62,584 nt of DNA. It comes from Arcobacter_B sp049472135 (GTDB lineage: Bacteria; Campylobacterota; Campylobacteria; Campylobacterales; Arcobacteraceae). Shown here piece after piece: positions 1-8,860 of this stretch. Below the pieces are notes generated by a model. That model saw only the letters and a list, made by a program, of their open reading frames with translations. It ran no database searches and was not told the origin of the DNA. Position numbers and translations under genes: made by a program. The DNA lies in the NCBI RefSeq assembly GCF_049472135.1, contig NZ_JBMOVV010000014.1, positions 1 to 62,584 of the forward strand, given 5' to 3'. How positions within the stretch are numbered: position 1 is the stretch's first letter; each line of letters starts with the position of its first letter.

Positions 1-2018
1 TCTGTAATTGTTGTTTCAACTGCATCTTTTGTAGTGTCTACTCTTACATCTTCTAATCCACCAACTGCTCCTAGTTTTGTAGAGTCAATTGATACTGTAA
101 AGTTCTCACTTCCTTCTGCTAAGTTATCATCCAGTGTTGCAATTGTAAATGTTGCTGATGTATCACCTGCTTTAATAATTACACTTGATACTCCTGTGAA
201 GTCTGTTCCATCTTCTGCTACACCTGTGTATGTAAAGAATACTTCTAAATCAGTCTCTGGAGCTTGTGTAATACTTACTGTATATGGAGTTGTTACATCA
301 CCCTCAGTTACATTTGATGGTCCTTCTATACTTACTAATGCTGTTTGATCATCTGGGTTAGTTGGTACACTCTCATCTGTAATTGTTGTTTCAACTGCAT
401 CTTGATTTATAGTTACTTTTTCAAATTGATCTTCACCTGCCGTTACTGATTTTAGTGAGATATCAAATGTTTCACTTCCTTCTGCTAAGTTATCATCTAC
501 TGTTACAACTTCTACTGGTGCTTCACTTGAACCTTTTGGAATTGTTACACTTACAGTTTCTGTGATATCATCACCATCTGCAGTTTTATATGTATATGTA
601 AAGTCTACTGTTAAATCTTCTGCTGTTACTACTTGTTGTCCAGCATCGTCTGTTAATGTTACTTTATATGTTGCTGTTTCACCTTCAATTACTTCTGTAT
701 CTACCGCTTCTAATTTAACATTTACATTATCTTTTTCATTTAATTCATCAGCAATATAAGACAATCCAGAAGCTGTTGTATTTGTAGTTGCACCAGAAAT
801 AACTGTTCCTTTTAAAGAGAATGTTTCTGTTGGTTCTTTATATACATCATCATTAGTTTTTACTCTAACCTGAATATTATCTTCACCTGCTGGAATAGTT
901 ACATTTGATGATGGAACCCATTGACCATTGATAAGTACTTCTGTAGTAGGTATATAGTCTGCTTCAGTTGCTGTACCCTCTTGTGTTTCAATATTTAATA
1001 TAATATCTTCTAAACTTGCAGAAGTTAAACTAATATCAAATATAGCATATTCACCTTCAATTACTTCACTTCCCGTAATACTTACTGTAGGGATATCACT
1101 ATCCAAAATAGTACCTTCCCCTTGAGAATCTATAATATTCGCATTTGTTGCATTTGTAATATTTAAAAATAAGTTTTCAGATACTTCGTAAATATTATCA
1201 TTTACAACTGGTATAGAAAAAGTTAATGTAGTTTCTCCTGGTAAAAATACAATATCACCAGAAGTAGCAATGAAATCGCTTACTTCCTTTGCTGTACCTT
1301 CTTGTGTTTCTAAAGTAACTCTTACTGGGCTATTAGAAGCTTCACTTAAAGTAATTACAAAAGTAATAGAACCTTCATTTTCATTAACTGTTGCATCAGA
1401 AATAGATACATCTGGTAAAAGTGGGTCATTAGCAGTGTCAACTGGAGTAGAAGAGATTGATTCAGATAAATTTTCCCATCTATCTGTCTCAGCAATACCT
1501 GGTAAAGAATCATTTGTTGGATTTAAGATTGAATTAAAAGTAGAACCATCAGATGTAGTTTCACCTGCATCTGCTCCAGCAGCGGCAGCATCAAGAGATT
1601 CGATTAATGTTTGGAAGTCTGAAATTAAAGCTAAGTTATTTGAAGGTTCAGCATCTACACCTAAAGAAGCTAATTGTTCTAATCTATCTAAAATTTCACT
1701 TCCATTAAATGCTGTACTATCTAAGGTATCTTCAATATCCTTATTATTAACATTTTTATTAATAATAATTGCTGTTGGATTTTCTGTGTTTGTATTATCT
1801 TGTAATAATGGAACTATTCCATTTAACTCAACTTGAAAAGTTTTTCCCTCAACATTAAATATTAAAAGAATTGATTCTTGATCATCTTTAAAATTTAATA
1901 CATAGTTTGTAAATCCATTTGAGAATACGTATTGTTCTCCTTTATTTACATTAAATGATAAATTTTTATTTAAATCAATTTCTTTTAATTGTGTTCCAGT
2001 TTTTATTGTAAGTTTCAT
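1..2018 (-). CDS. Giant type I-secreted adhesin with Calx-beta repeats, N-terminal part (cut by window edge)
   Basis: An open frame of 672 codons runs from an ATG at 2018 to the left edge with no stop, so the C-terminal part, where an RTX/type I secretion signal would lie, is not visible. Residues 1 to about 150 look like a retention module of LapA/BapA-type adhesins and end in a short AAAAGADAG stretch at residues 144-152 that resembles the (T/P/A)AAG site cut by LapG proteases. From about residue 195 onward there are tandem Calx-beta-like domains with repeated NENEGS and EGTA motifs. DNA direct repeats 366-375 bp apart (near 1 and 376, and near 106 and 472) match one repeat unit. It lies downstream of its probable exporter genes. 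The family and export route are well supported; the ligand is unknown. Confidence 0.85.
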   Translation of the reverse strand, partial: MKLTIKTGTQLKEIDLNKNLSFNVNKGEQYVFSNGFTNYVLNFKDDQESILLIFNVEGKTFQVELNGIVPLLQDNTNTENPTAIIINKNVNNKDIEDTLDSTAFNGSEILDRLEQLASLGVDAEPSNNLALISDFQTLIESLDAAAAGADAGETTSDGSTFNSILNPTNDSLPGIAETDRWENLSESISSTPVDTANDPLLPDVSISDATVNENEGSITFVITLSEASNSPVRVTLETQEGTAKEVSDFIATSGDIVFLPGETTLTFSIPVVNDNIYEVSENLFLNITNATNANIIDSQGEGTILDSDIPTVSITGSEVIEGEYAIFDISLTSASLEDIILNIETQEGTATEADYIPTTEVLINGQWVPSSNVTIPAGEDNIQVRVKTNDDVYKEPTETFSLKGTVISGATTNTTASGLSYIADELNEKDNVNVKLEAVDTEVIEGETATYKVTLTDDAGQQVVTAEDLTVDFTYTYKTADGDDITETVSVTIPKGSSEAPVEVVTVDDNLAEGSETFDISLKSVTAGEDQFEKVTINQDAVETTITDESVPTNPDDQTALVSIEGPSNVTEGDVTTPYTVSITQAPETDLEVFFTYTGVAEDGTDFTGVSSVIIKAGDTSATFTIATLDDNLAEGSENFTVSIDSTKLGAVGGLEDVRVDTTKDAVETTIT

Positions 2019-2042
2019 TCTTTAATCCTCTACTTTTAACTT

Positions 2043-2228
2043 TTATAAATCTACTACTATTTCTTCATTAATAAATATTTTTACTAAAGAGTTTTCTCCA
2101 GTACCCTGAAATACATTGTATGTATTACTATCAACTACTTGTGAATTTTCCTGAATCCATTTGGAATCTAAACCATCTAAAGATTCATCAGAAATTAAAA
2201 TATCTTCTAAATATAAATCATAGTTCAT
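2043..2228 (-). CDS. Small acidic protein of unknown function between exporter and adhesin genes
   Basis: A 61-residue acidic protein with no signal peptide, membrane segment or cysteine. An AAGGG-type ribosome binding site stands 6-7 nt before the ATG. The stop lies only 24 bp before the adhesin start, so the two are probably translated from one message. I do not recognise the family. Its position between the secretion apparatus and its substrate would suit a substrate-specific chaperone or assembly factor, but that is inference from context only. Confidence 0.6.
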   Translation of the reverse strand: MNYDLYLEDILISDESLDGLDSKWIQENSQVVDSNTYNVFQGTGENSLVKIFINEEIVVDL

Positions 2229-2330
2229 TTCAGACCCTTTTCCATACTAATAGTAATATACTATAATAAAAAAGTCTCTAAAAAGTTTTTTTAATAGTTA
2301 TTTTTGAAAAAATTATGAAATTATAATAAA

Positions 2331-2349
2331 GAGAGATATATTATCTCTC
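2331..2349 (-). terminator. Hairpin at the end of the HlyD gene
   Basis: A perfect 7-bp inverted repeat (GAGAGAT/ATCTCTC, 5-nt loop) overlaps the stop codon of the adaptor gene. On the minus strand it is followed by TTTATTATAA, a weak T tract. It may partly separate exporter transcription from the small-protein/adhesin unit. Confidence 0.45.
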
Positions 2350-3879
2350 ATGTAAGGAGTCTTGTTTTACTTTTAAAATAGGTTTTAAAATAAAATCAAG
2401 AATAGTTTTTTTACCAGTTACAATATCTACAGAAGCTATCATACCAGGGATAATTGGAAGTTTTTTACCTTTTCTTTCTAGGTAATTTTTATCAGTTTTT
2501 ACTAATACTCTATAGTAACTTTTATCATCTTTTGATTCTTTATCTTGTATTGTATCAGCAGAGATTTCTATTATCTTTCCATCTAATCCACCATAAATAG
2601 AGAAGTCATAAGCTGTTATTTTAATAATAGCTTTTTGACTAGGATTAATAAAAGCAATATCTTTTGGATCTATCTTTGCTTCAACAACTAAAGCATCACT
2701 TAAAGGTACAATTTCAACTAAATCCATACCTGATTGAACTACTCCACCAATAGTGTTTAAATTTAATTGTTTAATAATCCCATCAACAGGAGAAGAAATA
2801 ATTGTTTTTTCAACCTTATCTTTATCTCCTATAAGTTTAGCTTCAAATCTATTGATTTTACTTATAGCTTCTTGAAGTCCTTTTGAAGCTTCTGCTTTAA
2901 AAGTATTTATTTTTTCTGATATTCTATTTTTTGCTTCAGAAATAGCATAGTTTGATCTTGATATTGATAATCTAGCTGTTTCTAAATCACCTTTTGTTTG
3001 GTTAAACTCTTTTTCAATATCTAATAAATCAAACTTTGATTTAACACCTCTCGCAACAAGTTTTTTAATTGTTTTTCTTTGTTGTTCAATAAACTCTAAA
3101 CTTTTTGTTAATTTTCTAATTGTACTTTCTATTTCCAATTGTTCTTGTTTTTTTTGTTTTACTTGTGTTTCAAGTACTCTTAATGAGGATTTTAATTCAT
3201 TTACTCTATTTTCAAGTAGTAATTTCTCTGTTTTGTCATATCGTGAAGAGTCTTTTAATACTTTTTCATCAAAATCTAATTTAGGAATGTTTTTATCAAT
3301 ATCCAAAGTAGACTCAATCTCTAATCTTGCTTTTAATGCAAGTAAAGAAAGATACTCTTGCTTACTCTCTTCAAATGAGGCTTGAAATCTAGTAGTATCA
3401 ATTCTCATTAAAGGGTCACCTCTTTTTACAGACTCTCCTTCTTTTACAAGAATTTCAGAGATAATACCTCCATCTAGAGATTGTACAGTTTGAATCTTAT
3501 CAGTAGGAATAACTTTTCCATTTCCCCTTGCAAGTTCATCTATTTCTGCTAGTGATGCCCAAAGTAAGAAAATAGAAAATATACCTATTATTGTAAAAGC
3601 AATTATATTTGCTCTTAAAGAAGGTTTTTCGTTTGCTAAAGAGTAAGTAGAATATACAAATTCTAAATCCTCCTCTTCATCATCTAAACCATAAAGTTTT
3701 TTTATTCCAGAAAACAAACCTTTTCTTTTCTTTTTTGGTTTAGCTTTTTCTTGATAAATATTTTTCTCTTTTGGCTCATCTAAAGGGATTGTAGGTTCTG
3801 GTTTATCATTACCAAGTATAGTTAAATGCTCTAAATTTTCATTCTCTTGGGAGTTTTTAACTAATTCATCTTTTTCCAT
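2341..3879 (-). CDS. HlyD-family type I secretion adaptor (LapC-like)
   Basis: A 512-residue periplasmic adaptor that would link the inner-membrane ABC exporter to the TolC-like channel. It has an unusually long charged cytoplasmic N-terminus (about 90 residues), one membrane segment (about 91-110), a lipoyl/barrel-sandwich half around 125-170 (GGIISEILVKEGESVKRGD), a long alpha-helical coiled-coil hairpin (about 175-345), the second lipoyl half with SPVDGIIKQL, and a C-terminal beta-barrel ending in the typical PGMIASVDIVTGKKT motif. It starts 3 bp after the ABC exporter stop, so the two are co-translated. Normal length for the family apart from the N-terminal extension. Confidence 0.93.
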   Translation of the reverse strand: MEKDELVKNSQENENLEHLTILGNDKPEPTIPLDEPKEKNIYQEKAKPKKKRKGLFSGIKKLYGLDDEEEDLEFVYSTYSLANEKPSLRANIIAFTIIGIFSIFLLWASLAEIDELARGNGKVIPTDKIQTVQSLDGGIISEILVKEGESVKRGDPLMRIDTTRFQASFEESKQEYLSLLALKARLEIESTLDIDKNIPKLDFDEKVLKDSSRYDKTEKLLLENRVNELKSSLRVLETQVKQKKQEQLEIESTIRKLTKSLEFIEQQRKTIKKLVARGVKSKFDLLDIEKEFNQTKGDLETARLSISRSNYAISEAKNRISEKINTFKAEASKGLQEAISKINRFEAKLIGDKDKVEKTIISSPVDGIIKQLNLNTIGGVVQSGMDLVEIVPLSDALVVEAKIDPKDIAFINPSQKAIIKITAYDFSIYGGLDGKIIEISADTIQDKESKDDKSYYRVLVKTDKNYLERKGKKLPIIPGMIASVDIVTGKKTILDFILKPILKVKQDSLHER

Positions 3880-3882
3880 AAT

Positions 3883-6042
3883 CTACCTACTTTTTGTAGT
3901 AAATACTTCATTTTTAGGACCATCTACTACAACTTGTCCATTTTCTACAATAATAACTCTATCTACTAACTCTAATAAAGATGTTTTATGAGTAACTACA
4001 ACTAAAGTTTTATCTTCAATAATACCTTTTAATTTTCTAATAAATGCTTTTTCAGTTTGTCTATCCATTGAGTTTGTAGGTTCATCTAACATAACAATAC
4101 TAGGATCAGAGATTAATGCTCTCGCAAGAGTAACAGATTGTCTTTCACCTCCACTTAAACCTTCTCCTCTTTCCCCAACAAGTAAATCATAACCTGCTTC
4201 ATGTTTACCTAAAAACTCATCAAGTCCTGCAATTTTAGAAACTCTTAAAAGTTCTTCATCTGATACATATTGTTCACCAATAGTAAGATTATCTTTTATT
4301 GTTCCCATAAATAAAAATGGCTCTTGCGGTACACAACCAATTGCATGTCTTAAATCTGTAGGGTCAATTTGTCTTGTATCTAAGCCATCAATTAAAACTG
4401 AACCTTTAGTTGGCTCATATAAATTCATAATAAGTTTTAATAGAGTTGATTTTCCTGAACCTATTTTTCCTAAGATAGCTACTTTCTCACCCTCTTTAAT
4501 TGTAAGATTAATATCTTTTAGCGTTTGATGATTTTGCTCTTTATATGCAAACTGAACATCTTTTAACTGAATATCACCTCTTAAATTGGGTCTACTAATA
4601 TAAGTTTTATTCTCTTTTTCAACAGGCATTTTCATAATCTCATCAAGATTATTTAATGAAAGCATTGTCTTATCAAACTTTATTATCATTCCAACAAGTT
4701 GAGAAACAGGAGCAATTACTCTTCCATTTAAAATCATCGCAGCAATAATAGCACCCATTGTTATTTGCCCATCTTGAGCTAAATAAACTCCTCCTGCAAC
4801 AATTGCAATATTAGAAAACTGAGAAATAAATGCTGTAAAATAAGTAATACTTTGAGATAAAAAATGACCTTTATCCGCATAATGTACTGTTTTATTAATT
4901 GACTGATCCCAATGTGTTTTCATTCTATTTTGGGCTTTAACACTTTTAATAATTTCTAAACCAGCTACTGCTTCTATTAAAGTAGTTTGTTTTATTTGTT
5001 CTTCTTTTACTGATTTTTCAATCAATGTCTTTAAAGGTCTTTGTAAATACCAAGATAAAGCAATTGATATAACTACTGTAGCAATTGTTATATATGCTAA
5101 AGGACCTGCTATAAACATTATTACTAATATGAAAATAATTACAAAAGGTAAATCAACTATGGCTGCAATTGTTGCACTTGTAAAAAATTCTCTAACACTT
5201 TCAAAAGATTGAAGTCTACTTACAAACTGCCCTGTTGAAGAAGGCTTTGCATCCATTTTGATATTCATCAAATGATTGAATATCTTATTAGACATTATTG
5301 TATCTGCTCTTTTACTTGCTATTCCTAAAAAATGTGAACGTAGTACTTTTAAAAGTAAATCAAAAACCATTACAAAGGAGATACCAATAAATAAAGCCCA
5401 AAGAGTTTCTATTGCATTATTTGGCAAAACTCTGTCATATACATTCATTGTAAATAAAGGTGTAGCCAAAATAAAAATATTAATAAATAGCGAAATTAAA
5501 ATAACTTGTTTATAAATACCTTTATTTCTAAACATTGTACCCCAGAACCACTCTTTAGGGTCTTCAACAACAACTTCTTTTTCTATTCTATTATTGAAGT
5601 TATATTCAGGCTTTATAATAATTACATCACCTGTGAATTCAGATTCTAATTTTTCAATAGTTATTTGTGTTTCACCCGTGCTTAAACCTGGAATAATCAC
5701 ATTTGCAACTCTTTGATCTAAGTCATAATCTAGTAATACACAAGCTCTATTTTTATTTAAAATAAGTACTGAAGGAAGTGCTAATTTAGTAATATCTGAT
5801 AAGTTCTCTCTTTTTACAGTTTTTGGAACTAAACCAATTCTTTTTGCTGCTTGATGGAACATTGAGATATTCATAGAAGTCTTATGAATTGGTAATCCAT
5901 AAGTTAAAGAGGCTTCAGATGTTTCTCTTTTATGATATTTAGATAAAAAAAGTAGACAACCTAATAGGTCATCTACTTTTCTTCTATCTTTTAAATTTGA
6001 TAATGTTTCACTTCTGATTTCATTTGAATCATTATTTTCCAT
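3883..6042 (-). CDS. Type I secretion ABC transporter, LapB type (peptidase-like domain, membrane domain, ATPase)
   Basis: A 719-residue fused permease/ATPase. Residues about 20-145 form a C39-like domain in which the expected catalytic histidine region reads NRACVLLDYD, so it probably binds rather than cleaves the substrate. A membrane domain (about 175-460) follows. The nucleotide-binding domain has Walker A GKIGSGKST, signature LSGGERQ, Walker B IVMLDEPTNSMD and H-loop VVVTHKTS. This arrangement matches exporters of giant LapA-type adhesins. It lies between the TolC-like and HlyD genes with gaps of 17 and 3 bp, so one operon is likely. Confidence 0.95.
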   Translation of the reverse strand: MENNDSNEIRSETLSNLKDRRKVDDLLGCLLFLSKYHKRETSEASLTYGLPIHKTSMNISMFHQAAKRIGLVPKTVKRENLSDITKLALPSVLILNKNRACVLLDYDLDQRVANVIIPGLSTGETQITIEKLESEFTGDVIIIKPEYNFNNRIEKEVVVEDPKEWFWGTMFRNKGIYKQVILISLFINIFILATPLFTMNVYDRVLPNNAIETLWALFIGISFVMVFDLLLKVLRSHFLGIASKRADTIMSNKIFNHLMNIKMDAKPSSTGQFVSRLQSFESVREFFTSATIAAIVDLPFVIIFILVIMFIAGPLAYITIATVVISIALSWYLQRPLKTLIEKSVKEEQIKQTTLIEAVAGLEIIKSVKAQNRMKTHWDQSINKTVHYADKGHFLSQSITYFTAFISQFSNIAIVAGGVYLAQDGQITMGAIIAAMILNGRVIAPVSQLVGMIIKFDKTMLSLNNLDEIMKMPVEKENKTYISRPNLRGDIQLKDVQFAYKEQNHQTLKDINLTIKEGEKVAILGKIGSGKSTLLKLIMNLYEPTKGSVLIDGLDTRQIDPTDLRHAIGCVPQEPFLFMGTIKDNLTIGEQYVSDEELLRVSKIAGLDEFLGKHEAGYDLLVGERGEGLSGGERQSVTLARALISDPSIVMLDEPTNSMDRQTEKAFIRKLKGIIEDKTLVVVTHKTSLLELVDRVIIVENGQVVVDGPKNEVFTTKSR

Positions 6043-6059
6043 ATTTACCTTTTAATCAA

Positions 6060-7901
6060 TTAATGGTACTTTTTATATAATTTTTGGTGTTTACTAACAT
6101 TATCTATGTATGGATTACCTTTTAGAACAGATTTTGGTAATGCAGATAATGCTGTTTTTGCTTCTTTTACAGAATTAAATATACCATAAATTACCTTTGC
6201 ACTCTTCATTGAAGGGCCAAATTCATATGTATAAGCTTTTGATGAATCAAGTTCATTTATTTCAACAAAATTATTAGCTGCATCAATTCCATTTGTAGTT
6301 GTAATATTTATAGTATAAGTTTTTTCAGAAGCATTTAAAAGCTCATCAATTGAACCTTGTTGAGCAACTGCTGTAGAAACACTCTCTTCTTCTGATAATA
6401 AATCTTCTGTTAATTCCTCAGAAGAGCTAATTTCAGTTGGCTCAACTTTTTGTGTTTCTTCTTCTACTAATTTATTTTGTGCTTCTTCATCACCTAATAA
6501 AGCTGTTAACTCTTCAGATACATTTGTAGTTTTGTTATCTAAAGTTGTATTCACTTCATTTTGCTTTTTCACACTGTTTGCACATTGACTAATATTTGAG
6601 TTTAAAACTGTTGGAATTAGAATTGATAAACTATTTAATAAATCAAAATAGTTTGAATATAATTCATATTCTCTACTAACTAAACTCTTTTTAGCTTCAT
6701 ATAAATCAGTTTGAGCATTTAAAATATCTACAAAAGTTCTAGTTCCTGCTTCGAATTCACTTTTGTACACTTCTACAATATTTTCATTAGCTACTACATA
6801 TTTTTTTAGTACTTGAATTCTTTCTTTATTTTTTAGATATCTTTGATACGTAACTTTTACACTCTCAACAACTTTTTTTGTAATAGCATCTAATCTTTGT
6901 TTTTGTTCTGCTAAAAATAGCTCTTCTTGACTTGATATAGCTTTGTCAGAACCACCATTATATAAATTCCATGCTAGATTGATTCTTCCAAAAACTTGAT
7001 TTTCAATACCCTCTTCATTTAAACTTAAATCACTATCTGTAATGGCTTTTAGTTCTAAATTTAAATTTGGTAAAAAAGTTGAATCAGCTTGTGCGATTTT
7101 TTCTCTTTGTGCTTTTACTCTTTCAATTTGTTCTAAAATTTCATAATTATTTAAAACAGCTTTTTCTACAAGTTTTTGTAAAGATTGAGGGAAAAGAGTA
7201 TCATCAATAGTAGGTCTACACTCAGTTCCTTGAGGTTTTTCGCCTATATATCTTTTAAAAGTATTTATTCTAGATGTTTTTAAATCTTGTTCTTCTAAAT
7301 ATTTTTCTTTTACAAAACTAAGCTTTGAATCTACTTGATATGTTTCAAGAACTTCTCCACTAATGTCTTCTTTTTGCTTTGCAATTTCAAGATTCTCTTC
7401 GTTTGTTGCAATCATATCTTTTGTTAAGGCTAAGAACTCAGTATATTGTACAAAACCTGTATATGCATTTATTGTTTCTAAAACAATATTATTTATATTT
7501 CTATCTGTTCTATATTTATTTGCTAAATCGTTATGCTTTGCTTCTCTTACTCTACTTGGCGTTAAATCTCCATCATATAACATTTGATTTAAAGCTATTC
7601 CAAAGTTATAACCATCTTCTTGGTCTGAACCATTTTCATTATTATTAGGATTTGGTTGATCATATTTTTTGTCAGTATTTACTTTTTCAAGTCTTCCATC
7701 TATATCAATTCTAGGATAATAATTACCCTCTCTTTCATCAACATATTTTTTGAATGCTTCTTGATTTTTTTTCTCAGCAATAACTTCTGGGTTTTGAGTT
7801 AATACTCTTTGAACACCTTCTTTTAAAGTATAAGCATTTAACAAAGAAGTACTTGCTATTATTGAAATAACTGAATATCTTACTATTTTTAAAATTTGCA
7901 T
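6060..7901 (-). CDS. TolC-family outer-membrane efflux protein with C-terminal SPOR-like domain
   Basis: A 613-residue outer-membrane component of the type I system. It has a signal peptide (about 1-23), two TolC repeat units with long helices (about 24-440; the LAWNLYNGGSD strand motif is typical), a low-complexity acidic linker (about 455-525) and a terminal region of about 85 residues. The terminal region resembles a SPOR fold: two YTI/YEFGPS strand-like halves, then AKVIYGIFNSVKEAKTALSAL. SPOR domains bind denuded peptidoglycan, so this channel may be tethered to the wall or placed at poles or septa. The fold call rests on pattern only. First gene of the operon; it faces a divergent regulator. 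Confidence 0.88.
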   Translation of the reverse strand: MQILKIVRYSVISIIASTSLLNAYTLKEGVQRVLTQNPEVIAEKKNQEAFKKYVDEREGNYYPRIDIDGRLEKVNTDKKYDQPNPNNNENGSDQEDGYNFGIALNQMLYDGDLTPSRVREAKHNDLANKYRTDRNINNIVLETINAYTGFVQYTEFLALTKDMIATNEENLEIAKQKEDISGEVLETYQVDSKLSFVKEKYLEEQDLKTSRINTFKRYIGEKPQGTECRPTIDDTLFPQSLQKLVEKAVLNNYEILEQIERVKAQREKIAQADSTFLPNLNLELKAITDSDLSLNEEGIENQVFGRINLAWNLYNGGSDKAISSQEELFLAEQKQRLDAITKKVVESVKVTYQRYLKNKERIQVLKKYVVANENIVEVYKSEFEAGTRTFVDILNAQTDLYEAKKSLVSREYELYSNYFDLLNSLSILIPTVLNSNISQCANSVKKQNEVNTTLDNKTTNVSEELTALLGDEEAQNKLVEEETQKVEPTEISSSEELTEDLLSEEESVSTAVAQQGSIDELLNASEKTYTINITTTNGIDAANNFVEINELDSSKAYTYEFGPSMKSAKVIYGIFNSVKEAKTALSALPKSVLKGNPYIDNVSKHQKLYKKYH

Positions 7902-8080
7902 ATGATGGCCCTAAATAAATAATTTTTTGGTTATTTTAATCGCATAACGCTTAATTATACATTAAAAAAGCTTGTATTATAATTTTTTTTTCCATTTTTT
8001 TATAAAAAATCAGAAAAAAATAATCTATAATTTAATTTATTAAAGTTATAATTTATTCAATTACCTAATTAAGGCACCCA
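7902..8080. promoter_or_regulatory. Divergent promoter region between secretion operon and response regulator
   Basis: An AT-rich gap of 179 bp. On the minus strand a TATAAT (7954-7959) lies about 50 bp before the TolC-like gene. On the plus strand two TATAAT-type -10 candidates occur between about 8015 and 8055. Homopolymer T runs (9 at 7983-7991, 7 at 7995-8001) lie between them. This placement makes the neighbouring response regulator a natural candidate for controlling secretion, but no operator repeat is obvious. Confidence 0.5.
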
Positions 8081-8788
8081 ATGACAGAAGATAATATCAA
8101 GTTATATCATGAAATTTTAAAAAAATTATGTATTTTATACATAGAAGATGAAGAAAATATTAGAAACAATATGAAAAAAGTTCTTCTTTTATTATGTGAA
8201 AATGTATATGATGTACAAAATATAACTGAAGCAAATGAAATAATTCAAGAAAAAAGAGTTGATATTATTATTTCTGATATAAATTTACCTGGTCAAAATG
8301 GTCTTTGTTTTGTTGAAGGGATTAGACAAATAAATAAAAAGATTCCAGTTATATTACTTAGTGCCTATACAGAAACAGATTATCTTTTAAAAGCTACTAA
8401 ACTTAGATTGATAGACTATTTAACAAAACCTGTAGATTTTGAAACACTAAATACTGCTTTGCTTAAATGTGTAGAGGATATCTATGAAAATGGAATGTTT
8501 ATAATCAACTTTAATAACGGTATTGAATATAATGTTTTAAATAAAAAGCTTGAAGATATAAATAAAAATGAAATTAAACTTACATCTAAAGAACTTTTAT
8601 TACTAGATTATTTAATAAAAAACAGTTCAAGAATTATATCTCAAGATGAACTAAAAGCAAATATCTGGGATGACTTATACGAAGCAACAGACTCTGCTTT
8701 AAAGAATTTACTAAATAAACTAAGAAAAAAAATTGGAAAAGAATCAGTTTCTAATATATCTGGGGTTGGCTACAAACTTAATATTTAG
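8081..8788 (+). CDS. Response regulator, receiver plus winged-helix DNA-binding domain
   Basis: A 235-residue OmpR/PhoB-class regulator. The receiver domain (about 11-125) shows the acidic pocket in YIEDEEN, the phospho-acceptor Asp in IISDINLPG and the switch Lys in YLTKPVD. A C-terminal winged-helix domain (about 145-235) has the usual LTSKELLLLDYL and SALKNLLNKLRKKIG elements and ends with GVGYKLNI. The partner kinase follows 72 bp downstream on the same strand. It is divergent from the type I secretion operon, which suggests, without proof, that it controls adhesin export. Confidence 0.92.
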   Translation: MTEDNIKLYHEILKKLCILYIEDEENIRNNMKKVLLLLCENVYDVQNITEANEIIQEKRVDIIISDINLPGQNGLCFVEGIRQINKKIPVILLSAYTETDYLLKATKLRLIDYLTKPVDFETLNTALLKCVEDIYENGMFIINFNNGIEYNVLNKKLEDINKNEIKLTSKELLLLDYLIKNSSRIISQDELKANIWDDLYEATDSALKNLLNKLRKKIGKESVSNISGVGYKLNI

Positions 8789-8860
8789 AATAAAAATTTA
8801 ATACATGTTTTATATTGTTTTTATTACAATGAATTTTAGATACTAAATAAAGAGTCTAAA

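Noticed and set aside
34..1836. Plus-strand open frames over the left end
   Set aside because: They are shadows of the adhesin gene. The minus-strand frame runs uninterrupted for 672 codons with Calx-beta repeats, while the plus-strand frames give Ser/Thr/Val-rich sequence with no ribosome binding sites or domains.
3883..6042. An active C39 peptidase domain on the ABC exporter
   Set aside because: The region where the catalytic His should lie reads NRACVLLD, so it looks like a non-cleaving C39-like domain, as in LapB exporters.
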